Below are positions 1 to 11,442 of a stretch of 64,000 nucleotides of DNA, piece after piece; position 1 is the stretch's first letter, and every line of letters begins with the position of its first letter. Made by a program: the position numbers and the translations under genes. Source of the stretch: Sphagnum magellanicum (lineage: Eukaryota; Streptophyta; Sphagnopsida; Sphagnales; Sphagnaceae); the NCBI GenBank assembly GCA_021904315.1, contig CM038918.1, positions 8,447,349 through 8,511,348 of the forward strand. Reading direction: 5' to 3'. The notes beneath the pieces were generated by a model, which saw only the letters and a program-made list of their open reading frames with translations, did not search any database and had not been told where the DNA came from.

Positions 1-254
1 CTCACAGTCAAGGTTTAAGGGGTATGTAATCTTCCTGAAGGGAAACACAAATCTGTTCTGGGATCCAGAGTAAGTTGAGCTTCTAGTGCCTTAGTGCTTT
101 GAAATCTGGTTGAATAGATCTCCTTAAGATGTGAGCAACATATGGGGAACTACTTATTTAACTGGACAACATGGAGCTTGCAAAATCCCCTCCATGGGAT
201 GATATTGGGTTGGTAGGATAATTTTTTCACTTATAATTGTGTGGTATGGAGCAG
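1..254 (+). other. Tail of the last LIFEGUARD intron
   Basis: No coding match to the LIFEGUARD/TMBIM family is visible here. The stretch ends in a plausible 3' splice site (AG at 253-254) directly before sequence coding for the conserved C-terminal helices. I read it as intron, with the earlier exons left of the window. The exact acceptor is inferred. Confidence 0.5.
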
Positions 255-461
255 GCTTTCTTTCCTCTTGGACCCATCTCACAAACCATATATGGGGGAC
301 TAACAGCACTACTCTTCAGTGCCTATATTGTGTACGACACCGACAATCTCATTAAGCGTTACACATATGACCAGTTCATTTGGGCATCAGTGGTTCTTTA
401 TCTTGACATCCTAAACCTCTTCCTATCCATATTGCAGATTTTGCGTCAATCAAATAACTAG
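255..461 (+). CDS. LFG: LIFEGUARD (TMBIM/BAX inhibitor-1-like) protein, last exon, partial
   Basis: This encodes the last 68 residues of a LIFEGUARD-type membrane protein, a family of ER/Golgi/tonoplast multi-pass proteins linked to calcium homeostasis and suppression of cell death. The segment begins AFFPLGPISQ, followed by a hydrophobic helix. It then shows the family hallmark YIVYDTDNLIKRY, a second helix (residues about 43-65, FIWASVVLYLDILNLFLSIL) and a short polar tail ending in a TAG stop. The Asp residues in YDTD and LYLD correspond to the conserved acidic pair of the BI-1/TMBIM fold. Only the final exon is present. The exon start at 255 is set by an AG acceptor, because upstream codons in the same frame (from 237) do not look family-like. 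The 5' exons are off the left edge. Family assignment is very secure; which paralogue is unknown. Confidence 0.93.
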   Translation, partial: AFFPLGPISQTIYGGLTALLFSAYIVYDTDNLIKRYTYDQFIWASVVLYLDILNLFLSILQILRQSNN

Positions 462-616
462 ATGATGTTGGTCCCCTGAGTGGTTTGACCTCATTCATAT
501 CATGTGGAGAGAGGAGAATGTCTCAATTCTGCTATTTTTCTAGTCTTGAAAGTGCTCTTGATGTATAAGAGGAAAACCTTTTGTTTAAACTGTGTTCACT
601 GACTTATCCTATGCTC

Positions 617-626
617 AATAAATAAA
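617..626 (+). terminator. Overlapping AATAAA polyadenylation signals of the LIFEGUARD gene
   Basis: Two overlapping AATAAA hexamers (617-622 and 621-626) lie about 155 bases past the LIFEGUARD stop codon, in the expected strand and distance for a plant 3' end. A T-rich stretch follows. Inference from motif and position only. Confidence 0.55.
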
Positions 627-1049
627 GCAGATCTTATCCTTTTTGTAAATGGTTGTATTATGTCTGGAAGGAAGTTTCTCACAGCATTTCTATCCTTTCT
701 GTTCTAGCATGATCATGCCTTCTATGTGAATCCCTAGGGTCATAAGGATGGATCTGAACTTGGCAAGGAACAGACTTCTCATGGTCGTGAATGCTCATGT
801 CAAGCCCATGCACACCCTAACCATATTCTTTCAAAATCCTCACCCCATTTTTTGGCATGCTTTTTCCAAGGCATTGGGTCCCAACCGAATTCACACAGTG
901 AAGCTCACAACCTCCCTTGTTCATAAATGTGCTGTGGCTATAGTGCATTTCAGTCACAGGGGAGGCTAGATATCATGCTCAAGCCAACCCGGGATGTGAA
1001 GACACTATCATTGTGCCCATTCTTTCCTGAAAGTGCAAATCTTGAACAT

Positions 1050-1205
1050 TCTTGAACCCTGAAAGTGGGAGTTTTGAACTGAGACTTGAACATGATCAGG
1101 TCCTTGGAATTCATAATTTTCTTTTGAAGAAGTTTGATAATTGAACAATTTAGTTCTACCCATTTGTCAAATTATTGCCATAGCCAACTTGTAGAGCTGG
1201 TTGAA
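1050..1205 (+). repeat. Dispersed repeat family A, 5' block, copy 1
   Basis: This block, containing 'ccctgaaagtg', 'gaacatgat' and 'tagttctacccatttgt', reappears in the same order at about 20,195-20,340 with scattered mismatches and small indels. In that copy it is joined directly to the 3' block, without the intervening 1.9 kb seen here. Confidence 0.8.
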
Positions 1206-2039
1206 AAGTTCACAACTATTTTCTAATGAATCTTGACAGTAGATGTTTATGTTGGATTAAAGGTGGTTCAGCTCATGATCAACCTTAGACCAAGGAACAT
1301 CTATCTGCCTTCACTGGAAATGAAAGTTCATGATAAGCAACACAGAAGTTATGAAACAAGATACATAAACGATAACAAAATTGTCCCACGTTTGTGAAAA
1401 GATGTTTGCATGAGATGTGCTTGGCTGTGAATTTCTAGTTTTTGAAGAAATATTACTATGCATTTATGTTTGCATTCAGATGCAATTTTGGTCATTTTTA
1501 GTATTGTCAAGCACAGATTGTGCAATGTCCGCATTTGGTTGGCAGCTTCATAGTTGAACAATCAATGTACATATGTCATCAATGGTCCGATACATGAGCT
1601 GAAGTTGCATATAATGGTACAAAATCATTTGTTACCATCATCCTATTCTGTTTAGCTAATTCTGCAGAGACTACGATACAATAACATGATGTTGCTTCAG
1701 GTCAAGAATCACCTTCCAACGTCAATTTGTGTTTCCAAAAATCCATCTCATTCTTTCCCATCTTCCCTGAGGCAGAGCATAACTGACAAGTGAAGGATTT
1801 TACATGGGGACCAATTTTTCTGAGTTTATAACCCCTTTCAAAGGAATAACCATTATCTGCACAAGATCAGCAGACTGCCATTCAGTTCTAGAAAGAAAAT
1901 CCTTGAACCATTTCTTGTAGGTATTTGTCCATAATATTTAGCACTGCATCATATTCTCACACGCCCAGCTTGAACATAGTCATTGATGACACTTCCTTGA
2001 GAAAAACATTGTAGCATAAACTAGCACTGAATAAATGCT

Positions 2040-2345
2040 TGTAAAGTTTTGTGTTTGTATGGATATTCTTTTTCAAGTCTGTGGCTTGGCATATATTGGC
2101 AGCTTGTTGATGGTCCTTAAACCCAGGATCCATGAGCTGAAGCTCGAGAATCTAAATTGCAAATGGGTAGAGAGAGAACAACACCAGGAACTTAGATGAT
2201 CTTCTGCAGGACTGACAGATTGTGAAAATCCTCCACATGAGATGATGTGCACATCATCAAAATTGAAGGCTCAGGATCAATGTATTGAAATTCAGGCTTC
2301 TCCTAGTAATCAATTTCTTTGTGATATAGTGCCACAAGTTCAAGG
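2040..2345 (+). repeat. Dispersed repeat family B, copy 1
   Basis: Matches 13,295-13,570 by eye over about 300 bases. Shared blocks include 'cttgtaaagttttg', 'tatattgg..g.ttgttgatgg', 'aaatcctccacatga' and 'tgtgcacatcat.aaaattgaaggct'. Both copies are diverged and non-coding. The family is not recognised. Confidence 0.75.
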
Positions 2346-3127
2346 GTTCAAATTTTTGTATATACATGCTTGTTGCACCATAGGAAATTACAATCTATAT
2401 AGTTGCAATTCATTCTATGAGGAAGAGGAAGAATTCCACATTTGAGTCCATCCAGATAGACAATGAAACTTGCACCGACAAGAGGTCGTTCATGCTAGTG
2501 ATGATGCTATACATGCATATTTCTAAGACAAAATCAAGCATATTCTATATGACAACTAAGATACAAAATGATCAACACAGCAGATGTCTGATGCTGCGTA
2601 TCTGTTGGGCCTGGATCAGTCTGACCACATTACAAGTAGAGTGTTGGATTCTCAATGATAAAGCACCCATCATGGTGTCTGTCCAACAGGCAGACAATGT
2701 ACATTGAGCTGCTTCAGATGCTCCATCTCCACCTACTTAACAGGACAGGCACCCAATACCTAGTCAGACAGCACATCACTCATTTCTCAAAAAATAGAGA
2801 CAACCCAAGGGGTGTATAAGCAATTGAATCAAGCAAGTCTGACACTCTCTGGCACACACCCACTAAGAATTGTGCCCATGTAACTCATCAGACGAATAAG
2901 GCCCACTGCAAGAGGAACAAAGTTCTTCCCCCATTATTGACAGGAACATGACTGAGGGCTTGTGTGTTCCAACTTGCAACCACACATATCTTCCCAGCTT
3001 CAATACCAGGAGGATTCTGGCCTCCTGGGCTCCCTTTGACCAATCTGGCAATTTTGATCAATGGACAGGGATGACGCAGGCAACTCTGCTAATTTAATGT
3101 GTGGGCAGCTGTGACCAAGCAAGCACA

Positions 3128-3925
3128 CTATGGACACAAGCTCCTTGGCCGGATGGACTGAATGGAAGATGCAAAATTTCACAAATTTGAGTGACAAAGA
3201 CCTAGAGCTTTCCAACATGGAGGAGAATACTAATGCTACACACAATGCACATGAGAAGGACCAGGTTTCACTGCAAAATTATCTACTCAACAGCACACAT
3301 ATGCAGTTGCAGCCCAACCAGTGCAGACATTCTGACAGGGAAGTTTCCCTAATTCCCAAATATGGAGGTCTGATCTAAAATGACCTGATTTTCAATGTCA
3401 ACTGCTAAATCTGCCTAATGGATGTTGGGAGACATCCACACAATCAGCCTAAGTGCTTAAATCATCTTACTGACTTCTCTTGTAAGATTCCTGTCAGAGT
3501 TGGGTGTAGACATACACTCTGCTCACATTACACCATTTACACTCAATGACATTACAAGGCACATATCCCAACTCAACACTTATGATGCACACTCACTGTT
3601 CCTCCAGCAGCCACATGCCCTCAAATCAATGGCCACTCCGAACACACCCAATAGGTTGCATCCAATTTGATGGGTCTCAAGCCTGTTCTGTAATTTGCAG
3701 ACCTCAATCCGAACAAACAACCACAAATCTTCAAACTCTGATTATTCATGTTCTATTAACTTCTCTGATTGAATTGTAACCCTTGACCTCAGTTTGCAAC
3801 ATCCATTTTCAAACCTTGAACTTGTTAGCGGAACTTGTACTTTTACCTTTTGGGGTGTGCTAGCTCCTTGAAGATCTTGTCTATATGAAGGCTCCCCACA
3901 TGTGGAACTTGTTGGTAGAACATCC
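3128..3925 (+). repeat. Dispersed repeat family A, 3' block, copy 1
   Basis: Recurs at about 20,345-21,262 in the same orientation, starting at 'atggacacaagctcctt' and ending in 'ggctccccacatgtggaacttgttg'. Identity looks high (roughly 80 to 90 percent by eye). In the copy at 21 kb the match stops just before a 1-kb inverted-terminal-repeat element. The end of the block overlaps the second exon of the minus-strand gene remnant at 3,847-4,282. Confidence 0.85.
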
Positions 3926-4282
3926 TTGCTAACCGATGTCGGAGTGCCAAGGATTGTAGGTGCATCCTGTGAGGAATCCTGCAATGACCCATGGCATGGT
4001 AAAACACCAATATCTCACCATTCCATGTACAATCCAATAACCAATCAATTCATTTAAAGCAAATATTCAACTATAACTTACATCAGATGCAATTGAAGGT
4101 CCCCATTTTATCATGTGGATGCGTCTGATGTATTTTCTTCGAACATGTAAACCTTTGCAACGTGCACAAAAACATAATTTTCTTCTTTGTCGCTTTCGTT
4201 TAGCTTCACGTTGCTGCTCTTGGCTTGAGGTGTCCTCAGATCCCATAGTTAATGAATTCGGTAATTGAGGTTTCCTGCTTTC
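3847..4282 (-). CDS. Two-exon remnant of an unidentified Cys-cluster protein, possibly transposon-derived
   Basis: Read on the minus strand, exon 4282-4082 (67 codons) and exon 3978-3847 (44 codons) are both exact multiples of three and join in frame. They have good splice signals: an AG acceptor before 4282, donor GTAAGT after 4082, acceptor TTGCAG before 3978 and donor GTAAAA after 3847. An ATG lies at 4246-4244. The first exon carries a basic stretch (REAKRKRQRRK) followed by a CFCARC cluster and two conserved-looking His (GLHV, RIHMIKWG). That pattern resembles the N-terminal Cys/His motif of Tnp2/CACTA-type transposase-associated proteins. The second exon is Ser/Thr-rich and looks disordered. 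Part of the second exon lies in dispersed repeat family A, which favours a mobile-element origin. No downstream exon could be identified, so it is probably truncated. Splicing is inferred and the family link is tentative. Confidence 0.45.
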
Positions 4283-4797
4283 CTGCAGATAAATACAGAA
4301 TTCTCTTATCAGTTTTCTTGGCCTTCAGTACAAAAGAAGACTGTGGTTTATCAACATGTTCATTGTATTAAGCTCTTGTTGAGTTCTGCACAAAGATATA
4401 ATTTCATTCAGAATAATAATGCTTTTACAACTGTACATGACAAAATCCAATAAAGACTAATATATGTTCCCCCCCACCTACCCCTAAAAAAAAGCACCTC
4501 AATTAGATTGCAATGAAAACAAAAGTTCCCTGAGCTGTATACTTGACAAAGGCCATTTAAAAGTTCATCAAGCTGGATGACACAGCCATGAAATCATCAT
4601 CAGCAAATGAAAATGTTGCATCTGGCTTTCCCTCACTATGTCCGACAACTGTCAATTCCATTTTGGAAAAAACCTAACACCTCACATACACATCTAATGT
4701 ATTGCAAAGGTTGATCAAAATATCATCATCACCACACCAGACATGATCAGAAACAGGTGCAAACCATCAACTATATTCAGATCATTCATTGCAATGA

Positions 4798-5022
4798 TCA
4801 AACACAGGAAGGATCATCTGTGGTAAGTGCAATGCATGTGGCAAGCATTTCACCAAGCCTCAGAGTGTAAAATAAAGCACCACAAGGGGGGCATGTAGAT
4901 TTACAGTCTGGTTGTTGTATAGAATTCATTTGAAAGGAAGTCTTGCACCTTTTGTACACTTTCAAGTTCTTGAGATCCACCACAAAGCTCTCCTCCTTGA
5001 TTCCTAGTTTCTGTCCAGCCAT
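4798..5022 (-). CDS. Short hypothetical ORF (74 aa)
   Basis: ATG at 5022-5020 opens a 74-residue frame beginning MAGQKLGIKEESFVV, with a CPPC motif near residue 47. I recognise no family. It lies upstream of, and on the same strand as, the Cys-cluster exons at 3,847-4,282, so it could be an earlier exon of the same gene. No decisive splice site was seen. It could equally be chance. Confidence 0.2.
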   Translation of the reverse strand: MAGQKLGIKEESFVVDLKNLKVYKRCKTSFQMNSIQQPDCKSTCPPCGALFYTLRLGEMLATCIALTTDDPSCV

Positions 5023-5459
5023 CAAGCAGTGAAGAGATTTATTATATTAACATATATGGCAACAGAGCTGTGATAGGAGAAGTTTTGAACACATTGGGGT
5101 TTAGAGTTTAGGAACAACCCTAGACCCCCTGTCATCAACAATTGCTATTTCTACCAGTGAAAGAAACAGCACCATTCCCACAGTAAAGGCTTCAGAAAGC
5201 TTTCAGACTCCAAAAAGAGGGTTCAGAACACTGTCCACAAAAGAAAGGGATGCTCCAGGCTCCAGGAAATTTGAGCTCCAAACGTGACGAAATGACTGGA
5301 CATACATATCATAAAACAATTTACATGATGAATACCGTTTTCCCTGCTTCTGCTCCTAGCACGAATTTTTCATCGTAACGGTGTATTATTAGTATTATTA
5401 GTGCTAAATTTAAAGATGAAAAAATGCATGCTGAATTCATTCTGAAGGTATTGAATATT

Positions 5460-6160
5460 AAATAATGTAACGAACGTAAGTAGTTATTGTCTCACGAGCA
5501 CCAATGTCACTTGGTGACACACAATTCTGTCTCTATGTTCCTGCTACTGCCGCCAAGAAATGCTGTTCTAGTATTCCAATATACACACCCCGCTCTCCCG
5601 ATCACAGAAATAGACATCACAATATTCCTCACAACGTGTCACTACTGCCAGTCACCACAAAACTGCAACACTGAAACTGTTTCCAACGAGACTCGAGCAA
5701 CATTTCCCTGTCTTATGATTACAAAAAAAACGCGTGACATCAACTTCTTCCGGTAGTCAAGAAACAGATCAAATGAAAAAGAAAGAAAGAAAGAAAGCAA
5801 GAAGACGTGTGATAATGGGATGCAGACAGAAAAACAAACGGGACAAGTAAATGTGGGACAAGTACGCAATCGCTCCCGCACTCACTCTCCGCAATCACTC
5901 CCGTAGCTGTAACACTCTCCTACTTTGGACAACAGTTCGTGACGCTCCTTGGAATCAAGACACAATGGCCGCTCTTTGCGTTGCCGGCATCACCACACAA
6001 AGCGCGCAGATTCACCACTGGGGTCCTTCATAGAGCGACGACTCTACGCCGAGGAAGGAGCATGCTGGCATAATCTGCCATTGCTAGCCAGTTCGCTACT
6101 GTGAAGGGCACCTGTGCGCAGATTCCGCACCCAGAATCTGCGGCAGATTCTGCAAGAGGT
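5460..6160. other. CpG-richer island without a recognised gene
   Basis: Compared with its surroundings this stretch is noticeably richer in C, G and CpG (for example 'gttgccggcatcacc' and 'aaagcgcgcag'), like the promoter regions of the recognised genes in this window. Open frames here on both strands are short and unlike known families. It may be the promoter or first exon remnant of a lost gene. That is inference from composition only. Confidence 0.35.
6132..6152. repeat. Perfect 10-bp inverted repeat
   Basis: CAGAATCTGC at 6132-6141, one central G, then GCAGATTCTG at 6143-6152. A related half-site (GCAGATTC) sits just upstream at about 6,118. No function is known. It is at the edge of the CpG-richer island and could be a dyad binding site or chance. 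Confidence 0.6.
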
Positions 6161-6368
6161 ATGAAGCTCCATCCTATTTAAGCTCCATAATGAAGCTCTA
6201 ATGTGATAGAATCAATGAAACAAGTATGCTCCTGGTGCTCTTTACGATCATTAATACTTCTCACATGAATTTTTTATGGATGATTTATGCACAATAGGTA
6301 TAGTATAATGCATAATCTATGCATGTGTGTGTATATGTATATATATTTGTGGGTTTAGGTTTTCCGGT

Positions 6369-6369
6369 T

Positions 6370-6411
<42 letters not shown>
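6369..6411. repeat. Compound (AT)n(GT)n microsatellite
   Basis: An AT run passes directly into about 14 GT units and abuts the outer end of the copia element's left LTR. This suggests insertion into, or expansion next to, a simple repeat. Confidence 0.9.
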
Positions 6412-6898
6412 AACTTTCAAAGTCTACAATTGTCTAAGATTAAATCAACACAACTAGCTGACTTGTAATATTAACAAATGAAGAAGATTAGCACATGCAT
6501 AAATACACAAACAACACATTAATAATATGGAATGTACAAAAGCAATACACATACACTCTCCCACTATTGATCAACGTGCAATGAACTAATTAGGAGTGTA
6601 GACATTGTCTGTAAGTTACTTCATGCTAGTTTTAGTGTATGGGATCGTATGCATGCTAGCTACACACATGGAAAATTGAAAACAGTGAATGAATAAGTAT
6701 GCAAGAAAAAGTTGTTTATAGTGAAGACCGAAAAAGTAGATCTAAAATCAATGAAAATATCATAACAAAGATGAGACGAAATTCAATGCAAAAGTAGGTG
6801 GGAATAAACTACATCCTGATCTAAACATATGCAATCCCAAAAATCTAGGACACAAGTAACTCAAGTTTGACTTCAGAATCAAAATTATTATTTTAACA
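6410..6898 (-). repeat. 3' LTR of the copia element
   Basis: On the plus strand it begins TGAACTTTCAAAG and ends TTTTAACA, giving the TG...CA ends expected of an LTR. A pyrimidine-rich 'ctcccat' at 6899-6905 is the complement of a short polypurine tract. It matches 11443-11831 over about 390 bases at roughly 80 to 85 percent by eye. Confidence 0.88.
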
Positions 6899-6910
6899 CT
6901 CCCATTCAGT

Positions 6911-8340
6911 CACATCTTGAATTTTCCAAGCCCAAAAGCCTCGGTACACAACAAGTGTTTTGGACTAGGAAGACCTTTTGTAAGAATATCATCCCACATG
7001 CTCATTGTTGAGCAGTACACAAACAACACTTCTCCAACAACAACCACATCTCTCACATACCGGTGTTGAATATCAATGTGCTTTGTTTTGTTGTCATGAA
7101 CAAGATTCTTGATTAGTATTATGTGTCCTTAACTATAAGTGTGGATCACTATAAGTTCTTTCTATGCAAATCCAAGTTCATTCAACAACCTTTATAGCCA
7201 CACTACTTTTCTTGCAACTTGACTAACCACCATATACTCAACCTTGGTAGTGGACAACATTATAGTAGGTTGTCGCTTATTGCTCCAATTCACAACGGTG
7301 CTTCCAAGAATAAACACGTACCCAGTGGTGGATTTTCTGGAATCCAAATCTCCGCCTCAATTAGAATCATAGTAAGGTGTTACAGTCACTTCATTGCCTT
7401 TTGATGCTCCTATAAATTGTAGCTATTAATCACATGTACCCTAGAGATACCGCATGATTCGCTTTATAACTTTCCAATGTGCATAACCTAGATTCTACAT
7501 GAATTGGTTCACAATTCTTACTATGGCTACCACATCCAATCTAGTTGCAATCATGGAATACATGATGCAACTAACAATTGCCTTCTAATATGGTATCTTT
7601 TCCATTTTAGCAATTTCCTTGTCTAAATTATAAGAACTTGTCCTTTGGTGAGTTGAACATTGATGTCAAAAGGTGTTCTCAATGGTTTCAACTCTTCCAT
7701 TCTAAAATGCTGAAGTATTTTAGTTATGTACTTAGCTTGACTAAGGCTAATCATTTTGTTCATTTGATCTTTGATTACTTGAATCCCTAAACAGAATTCA
7801 AGTTCTCCCAAATCCTTCATCTCAAATTATTCTAAAAGAGCTAACTTGACCTTTTTAACTTCATCAAAACTCTTACTGAGGATCAATAAATTATCTACAT
7901 AAAGCACCAAGTAGACAACTTGCCCTTGTTTTGTTTGAACATAAATGTTAATATCTGATCTACATTGTCTAAAACCCTTTTGCTTCATAAAACTATCTAT
8001 TCTTTTATTCCAAACCTATGATGCTTGCCACAATCCATATATTGCCTTCTTAATTGCACACAAACTTTTTATAGTTGGGTTTTTCATACCTCTCTGCTAT
8101 ACCATGTGAACATTCTCAAGTTCAACTCGCCATGGAAAAAGGTTATTTTCACATCCATCTGATGGATTTCCAAATCCAACATAGCTGATATCCCTAGTAA
8201 CATAAGAATTGAAGAATATTTTGCAACTAATGCAAAGGTTTCATTATAATCGATCCTTTTAATTTGTGAAAAACCTTTCGCCACCACACATGCCTTGTAG
8301 GGATCAATCTCATCATTCGCCTTCTATTTCAACTTGAACA
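6911..8340 (-). pseudogene. copia reverse transcriptase / RNase H remnant
   Basis: Broken minus-strand frames reproduce the copia pol C-terminal half. MVAKGFSQ..IDYNETFA and LDLEIHQMDVK lie at 8287-8084. The catalytic loop LYVDNLLIL lies near 7,890. EMKDLGELEFCLGIQV and LSQAKYITKIL follow at 7820-7623. RNase H-like motifs ([10 protein letters not shown], and NKTKHIDIQHRYVRD) run down to about 6,930. Several in-frame stops and shifts separate these blocks. The second catalytic Asp of the YVDD loop is Asn, so the enzyme would be inactive even if the frames were intact. Confidence 0.9.
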
Positions 8341-9177
8341 CCCATTTACAGCCAATGGCTTTTCTTCCTATGGGAAGCTTCATAAGCTCCCACGTCTCAT
8401 TATGTAACAAAGAATTGTACTCTACATCTATTGTTTCTTTCTACTGCTTCTTGTCTTCTCTTTGTAAAGCTTCTAATAGTGTTAGTGGTTCATCCAAAAA
8501 TGTAACAACACAAGCATAGTGCATGAACTTTGTTGGTGCACTTTTTAGTTTAGTTGATTGCTTCACATTTTGTTGTTCATTAGTTGTTCTACACAGAGAC
8601 TCATGCAATGTAACTTGATCAGGTAGTTCAAGTTGGTCCAATTACACCACAGTGCCAATTTGAAATGTAGTCTCATTATGTGGGGTGGACTTTTCTACTC
8701 CCACTTCTTCTTCATCTTTGTGCTCCAAGTTTACAAGTTTCGTTCCAACTTCTGGTGTCCTTGCTGTTCTTCCCACTTAGAATCTTTCTTCACAACCTCA
8801 TTAAAAACCACATCTTTACTAATGATCAATTTTCCATTTGACTCCTCAATGAATTTGTAAACTTTAAAATCTTAGTTGTACCCTACAAAAACATATTTAG
8901 TGCTTTTGGCATCTAGCTTAATTCTTTTGTCATCAAGTCTTTGTGCATACATTGCACATCCAAACACCTTTAGTTATTCACTAAAGGTTTCTTCTTACTC
9001 CATGTTTGTTTAGGTGTCATGTTCCATTCACAGCTTTGTGAAGACAGATGCTTTGATGTAAGCTAAAGTATTTACAACTTATGCCCAAAATTTTGCACCA
9101 GTTAAGTCACTATGATGTAACATGTTGCTTCCATGATTGTCCAATTCATTCGTTCCATTACCCCATTTTGTTGAAAG

Positions 9178-10131
9178 CTATAAGGTGCAAACTTTTAATG
9201 TTGAATCCCATGAATTTTCAAATTCCTTGGAAACAAACTCTCCACCATTGTCGCTCCTTAAAACTTTCAACTTCTTTCCTATTTGCATTTCACGTAGACC
9301 ACAAAAGTAGTCTTCTCTAATTTGAAAGTAGTGATTTTCACATTTAACATTAAAATAATTCAAGAAATTTTCAATTGACATCATAAGAATGTAAATTTCA
9401 CAAGAATGAAAAGAAATTGCATCATAAAAGTGTGTAAATAATGCATTTGAAAATTTAAAATTCAAATATTTTAAACTTACTTCATTTTCCAAAAACCAAA
9501 TATAACATTTCTAAATTACATGTTTTCAAAAAACCTATGGTATACTTTAAGGCTCCCATTTTATTTTATCATTTTGACATTGTTTTTATCTACTTGCACC
9601 TACTTTTATGAAATAGGACATTTACATGCACCTACTTTCATTCACAATAATCTTACTTAACTGTTGATTAAAAAAAAATTTATCATTTTTTTAAGATAAA
9701 ATCAAGAACCATATTAACTTCAATATTTCTACCCAACCAAATTACATGTTTCATAATTTCATGATATATTCTTAAGTACTTGTAATTCAACCTAGAAAAG
9801 TATAGTAATTGGTCTACTTGACTGTGCTTTCACCCTCCAAGAACTTTGAAAAACAATTTCCCTTTCTTTGCAAAAAATAGTAAAATGTTTTCCTCAACCA
9901 ATTGTTAATGAAAGTTAAAAAATACCGCACTCCTCCAAAAGAAATGGTCTTTGCTAGTCCCCAAACATCACAATGGACTAGTCCTAGGACCTCACTAGAT
10001 CTTGATTGTCCCTCCTTGGGAAATGATTCCTTATGTTGCATTTTGAACACATAGTCTTTATTAAACTTTAATTTTTCATCCTTGTTGATTATGAACCCAT
10101 CCACAAGTTGATATTTTGCTAACAACCTCAA
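9178..10131 (-). pseudogene. copia integrase remnant
   Basis: Two minus-strand blocks match the copia integrase core. LVHCDVWG and VRYFLTFINNW lie at 10131-9814, holding the first catalytic Asp; the normally acidic TFIDD is TFINN. KVLRSDNGGEF is near 9,270, holding the second Asp. About 300 bases of AT-rich sequence separate them, consistent with an insertion or decayed spacer. Frames are disrupted. Confidence 0.85.
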
Positions 10132-10356
10132 GTTGTCAATGCTAAGATGGCCTAGCCACTAATGCCACAAACTTACATCCTTCGTGGAACTCCCATTCAC
10201 AACAATGTGAACTTGTTCTACAACAACAAGAGTGGTGCACTATAATTCATAGAGTCGATTTTTTTTAACCCATGCACAACAATCTTCTTTTGATTATTTC
10301 TTATTTCACAAAAATCATCACCAAACTCAACATTATACCCTTGAGATTTGTTTTGC

Positions 10357-11420
10357 TCACAGAAAAAATAAAATTGCTAAGCCAAGAACATAAATGACAT
10401 CACTAAATATGGCAGAAATATTGTTAACTCCCACTATCATGTTTATTTTGATTTTCCCTTTTCCAACTATCTCTTGTGTTGAATTGTCTCCCATATAAAT
10501 TTTTATTGGTGATATTTTTTCAAAGTCATAAAACCAATCCCTTCTATGAAACAAATGCATGGATGCACAAAAATCTACATACCAAGATTTATCACTAGAC
10601 ATTGACAATGTTGTAATGACAAATGTCTCACTATGATCGGTAACACTATTTCCATGTTTTCCCTTTTTTTTATTAATCTTCTTTTTAGGTTTTTTAGATT
10701 TTTCATCTTTCTTCCTTTTTATGCAATCCTTCACCCAATGACCTTTCATTTTGCAATAGTTACAAACATCTTGAGATTTGTTTCTTGTAGTCTTCTTAAA
10801 GCCTACATTCTTTTGACTTATGTGAACAAGAGCTACATCACTTGTACTAGGAGCATCACCTCTCTCTTTTCTCATGAGTTTCTCATTGAATAATCTGGTA
10901 ATAACTACCTCCCATGTCAGTTTCGTAGATTCATAGAACTCTAAGGACATAACTACAAATTTGTAACTATCTAGCATGCTTTAAAAAAATACCATCACCT
11001 TGACCTCAAGAAGCACCTTAGTCTCAATGGCCTCGAGTTTTTCTACCAGCACATTTAACTTATTTATATGTTGTTCCATGGTCTCACTAAAGTTCATTTG
11101 GCTAATCAAGAATCTCCTTGTCAGGAAAAGTCTATTTGTCAATCCTTTGTCAAGATGCCACTTTGTCAAAGCCTCCCACATCCCTCTAGCGGTTCTCTCT
11201 AGGCGAACAACAATAAGTTGATTATCTAACAAACTTTGAATGATGAGGCTGAAAGCACGATTCTCTTGCTTCATGTATGCAACCAAGGCATTCACATGGG
11301 TTTCCACTATCCTCTACTTGTTCCCACCAACAAGGCTCCACAACTCCCTTACATTAAACATAGTCTCAATCTTGAGTTTCCACTACATGTAATCTCTTCC
11401 ATCAAAATTATCAACATGCC
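10357..11420 (-). pseudogene. copia GAG and protease remnant
   Basis: From about 11,420 downward the minus strand reads a GAG start region (NFDGRDY, then WSLVGGNK), a helical capsid-like segment (11307-10981), and after a frame break at an A-rich run near 10,980 a second block (10977-10357). The second block holds a canonical CX2CX4HX4C zinc knuckle, CNYCKMKGHWVKDC (10764-10723), and a Lys-rich linker. It also holds the protease region SWYVDFCASMH, where family members normally have DSGAS, so the catalytic Asp-Ser-Gly is lost. Confidence 0.9.
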
Positions 11421-11442
11421 CGCAGTGTTGGCCCGTAACCTC

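Larger units (their letters stand above)
627..3846. other. Gene-poor repeat mosaic downstream of LIFEGUARD
   Basis: No convincing gene. The open frames here are short, lack ATG-anchored family similarity, and run through sequence that recurs elsewhere in the window: 1,050-1,205 and 3,128-3,925 recur at 20.2-21.26 kb, and 2,040-2,345 recurs near 13.3 kb. It is best read as a mosaic of old dispersed repeats. Confidence 0.6.

Noticed and set aside
748-969. 74-codon plus-strand open frame after the LIFEGUARD gene
   Set aside because: No family resemblance, downstream of the poly-A signals, and composition like the surrounding repeat mosaic.
3000-3378. Overlapping frames on both strands
   Set aside because: They lie in dispersed repeat family A and are not kept open in its second copy, so they are not coding.
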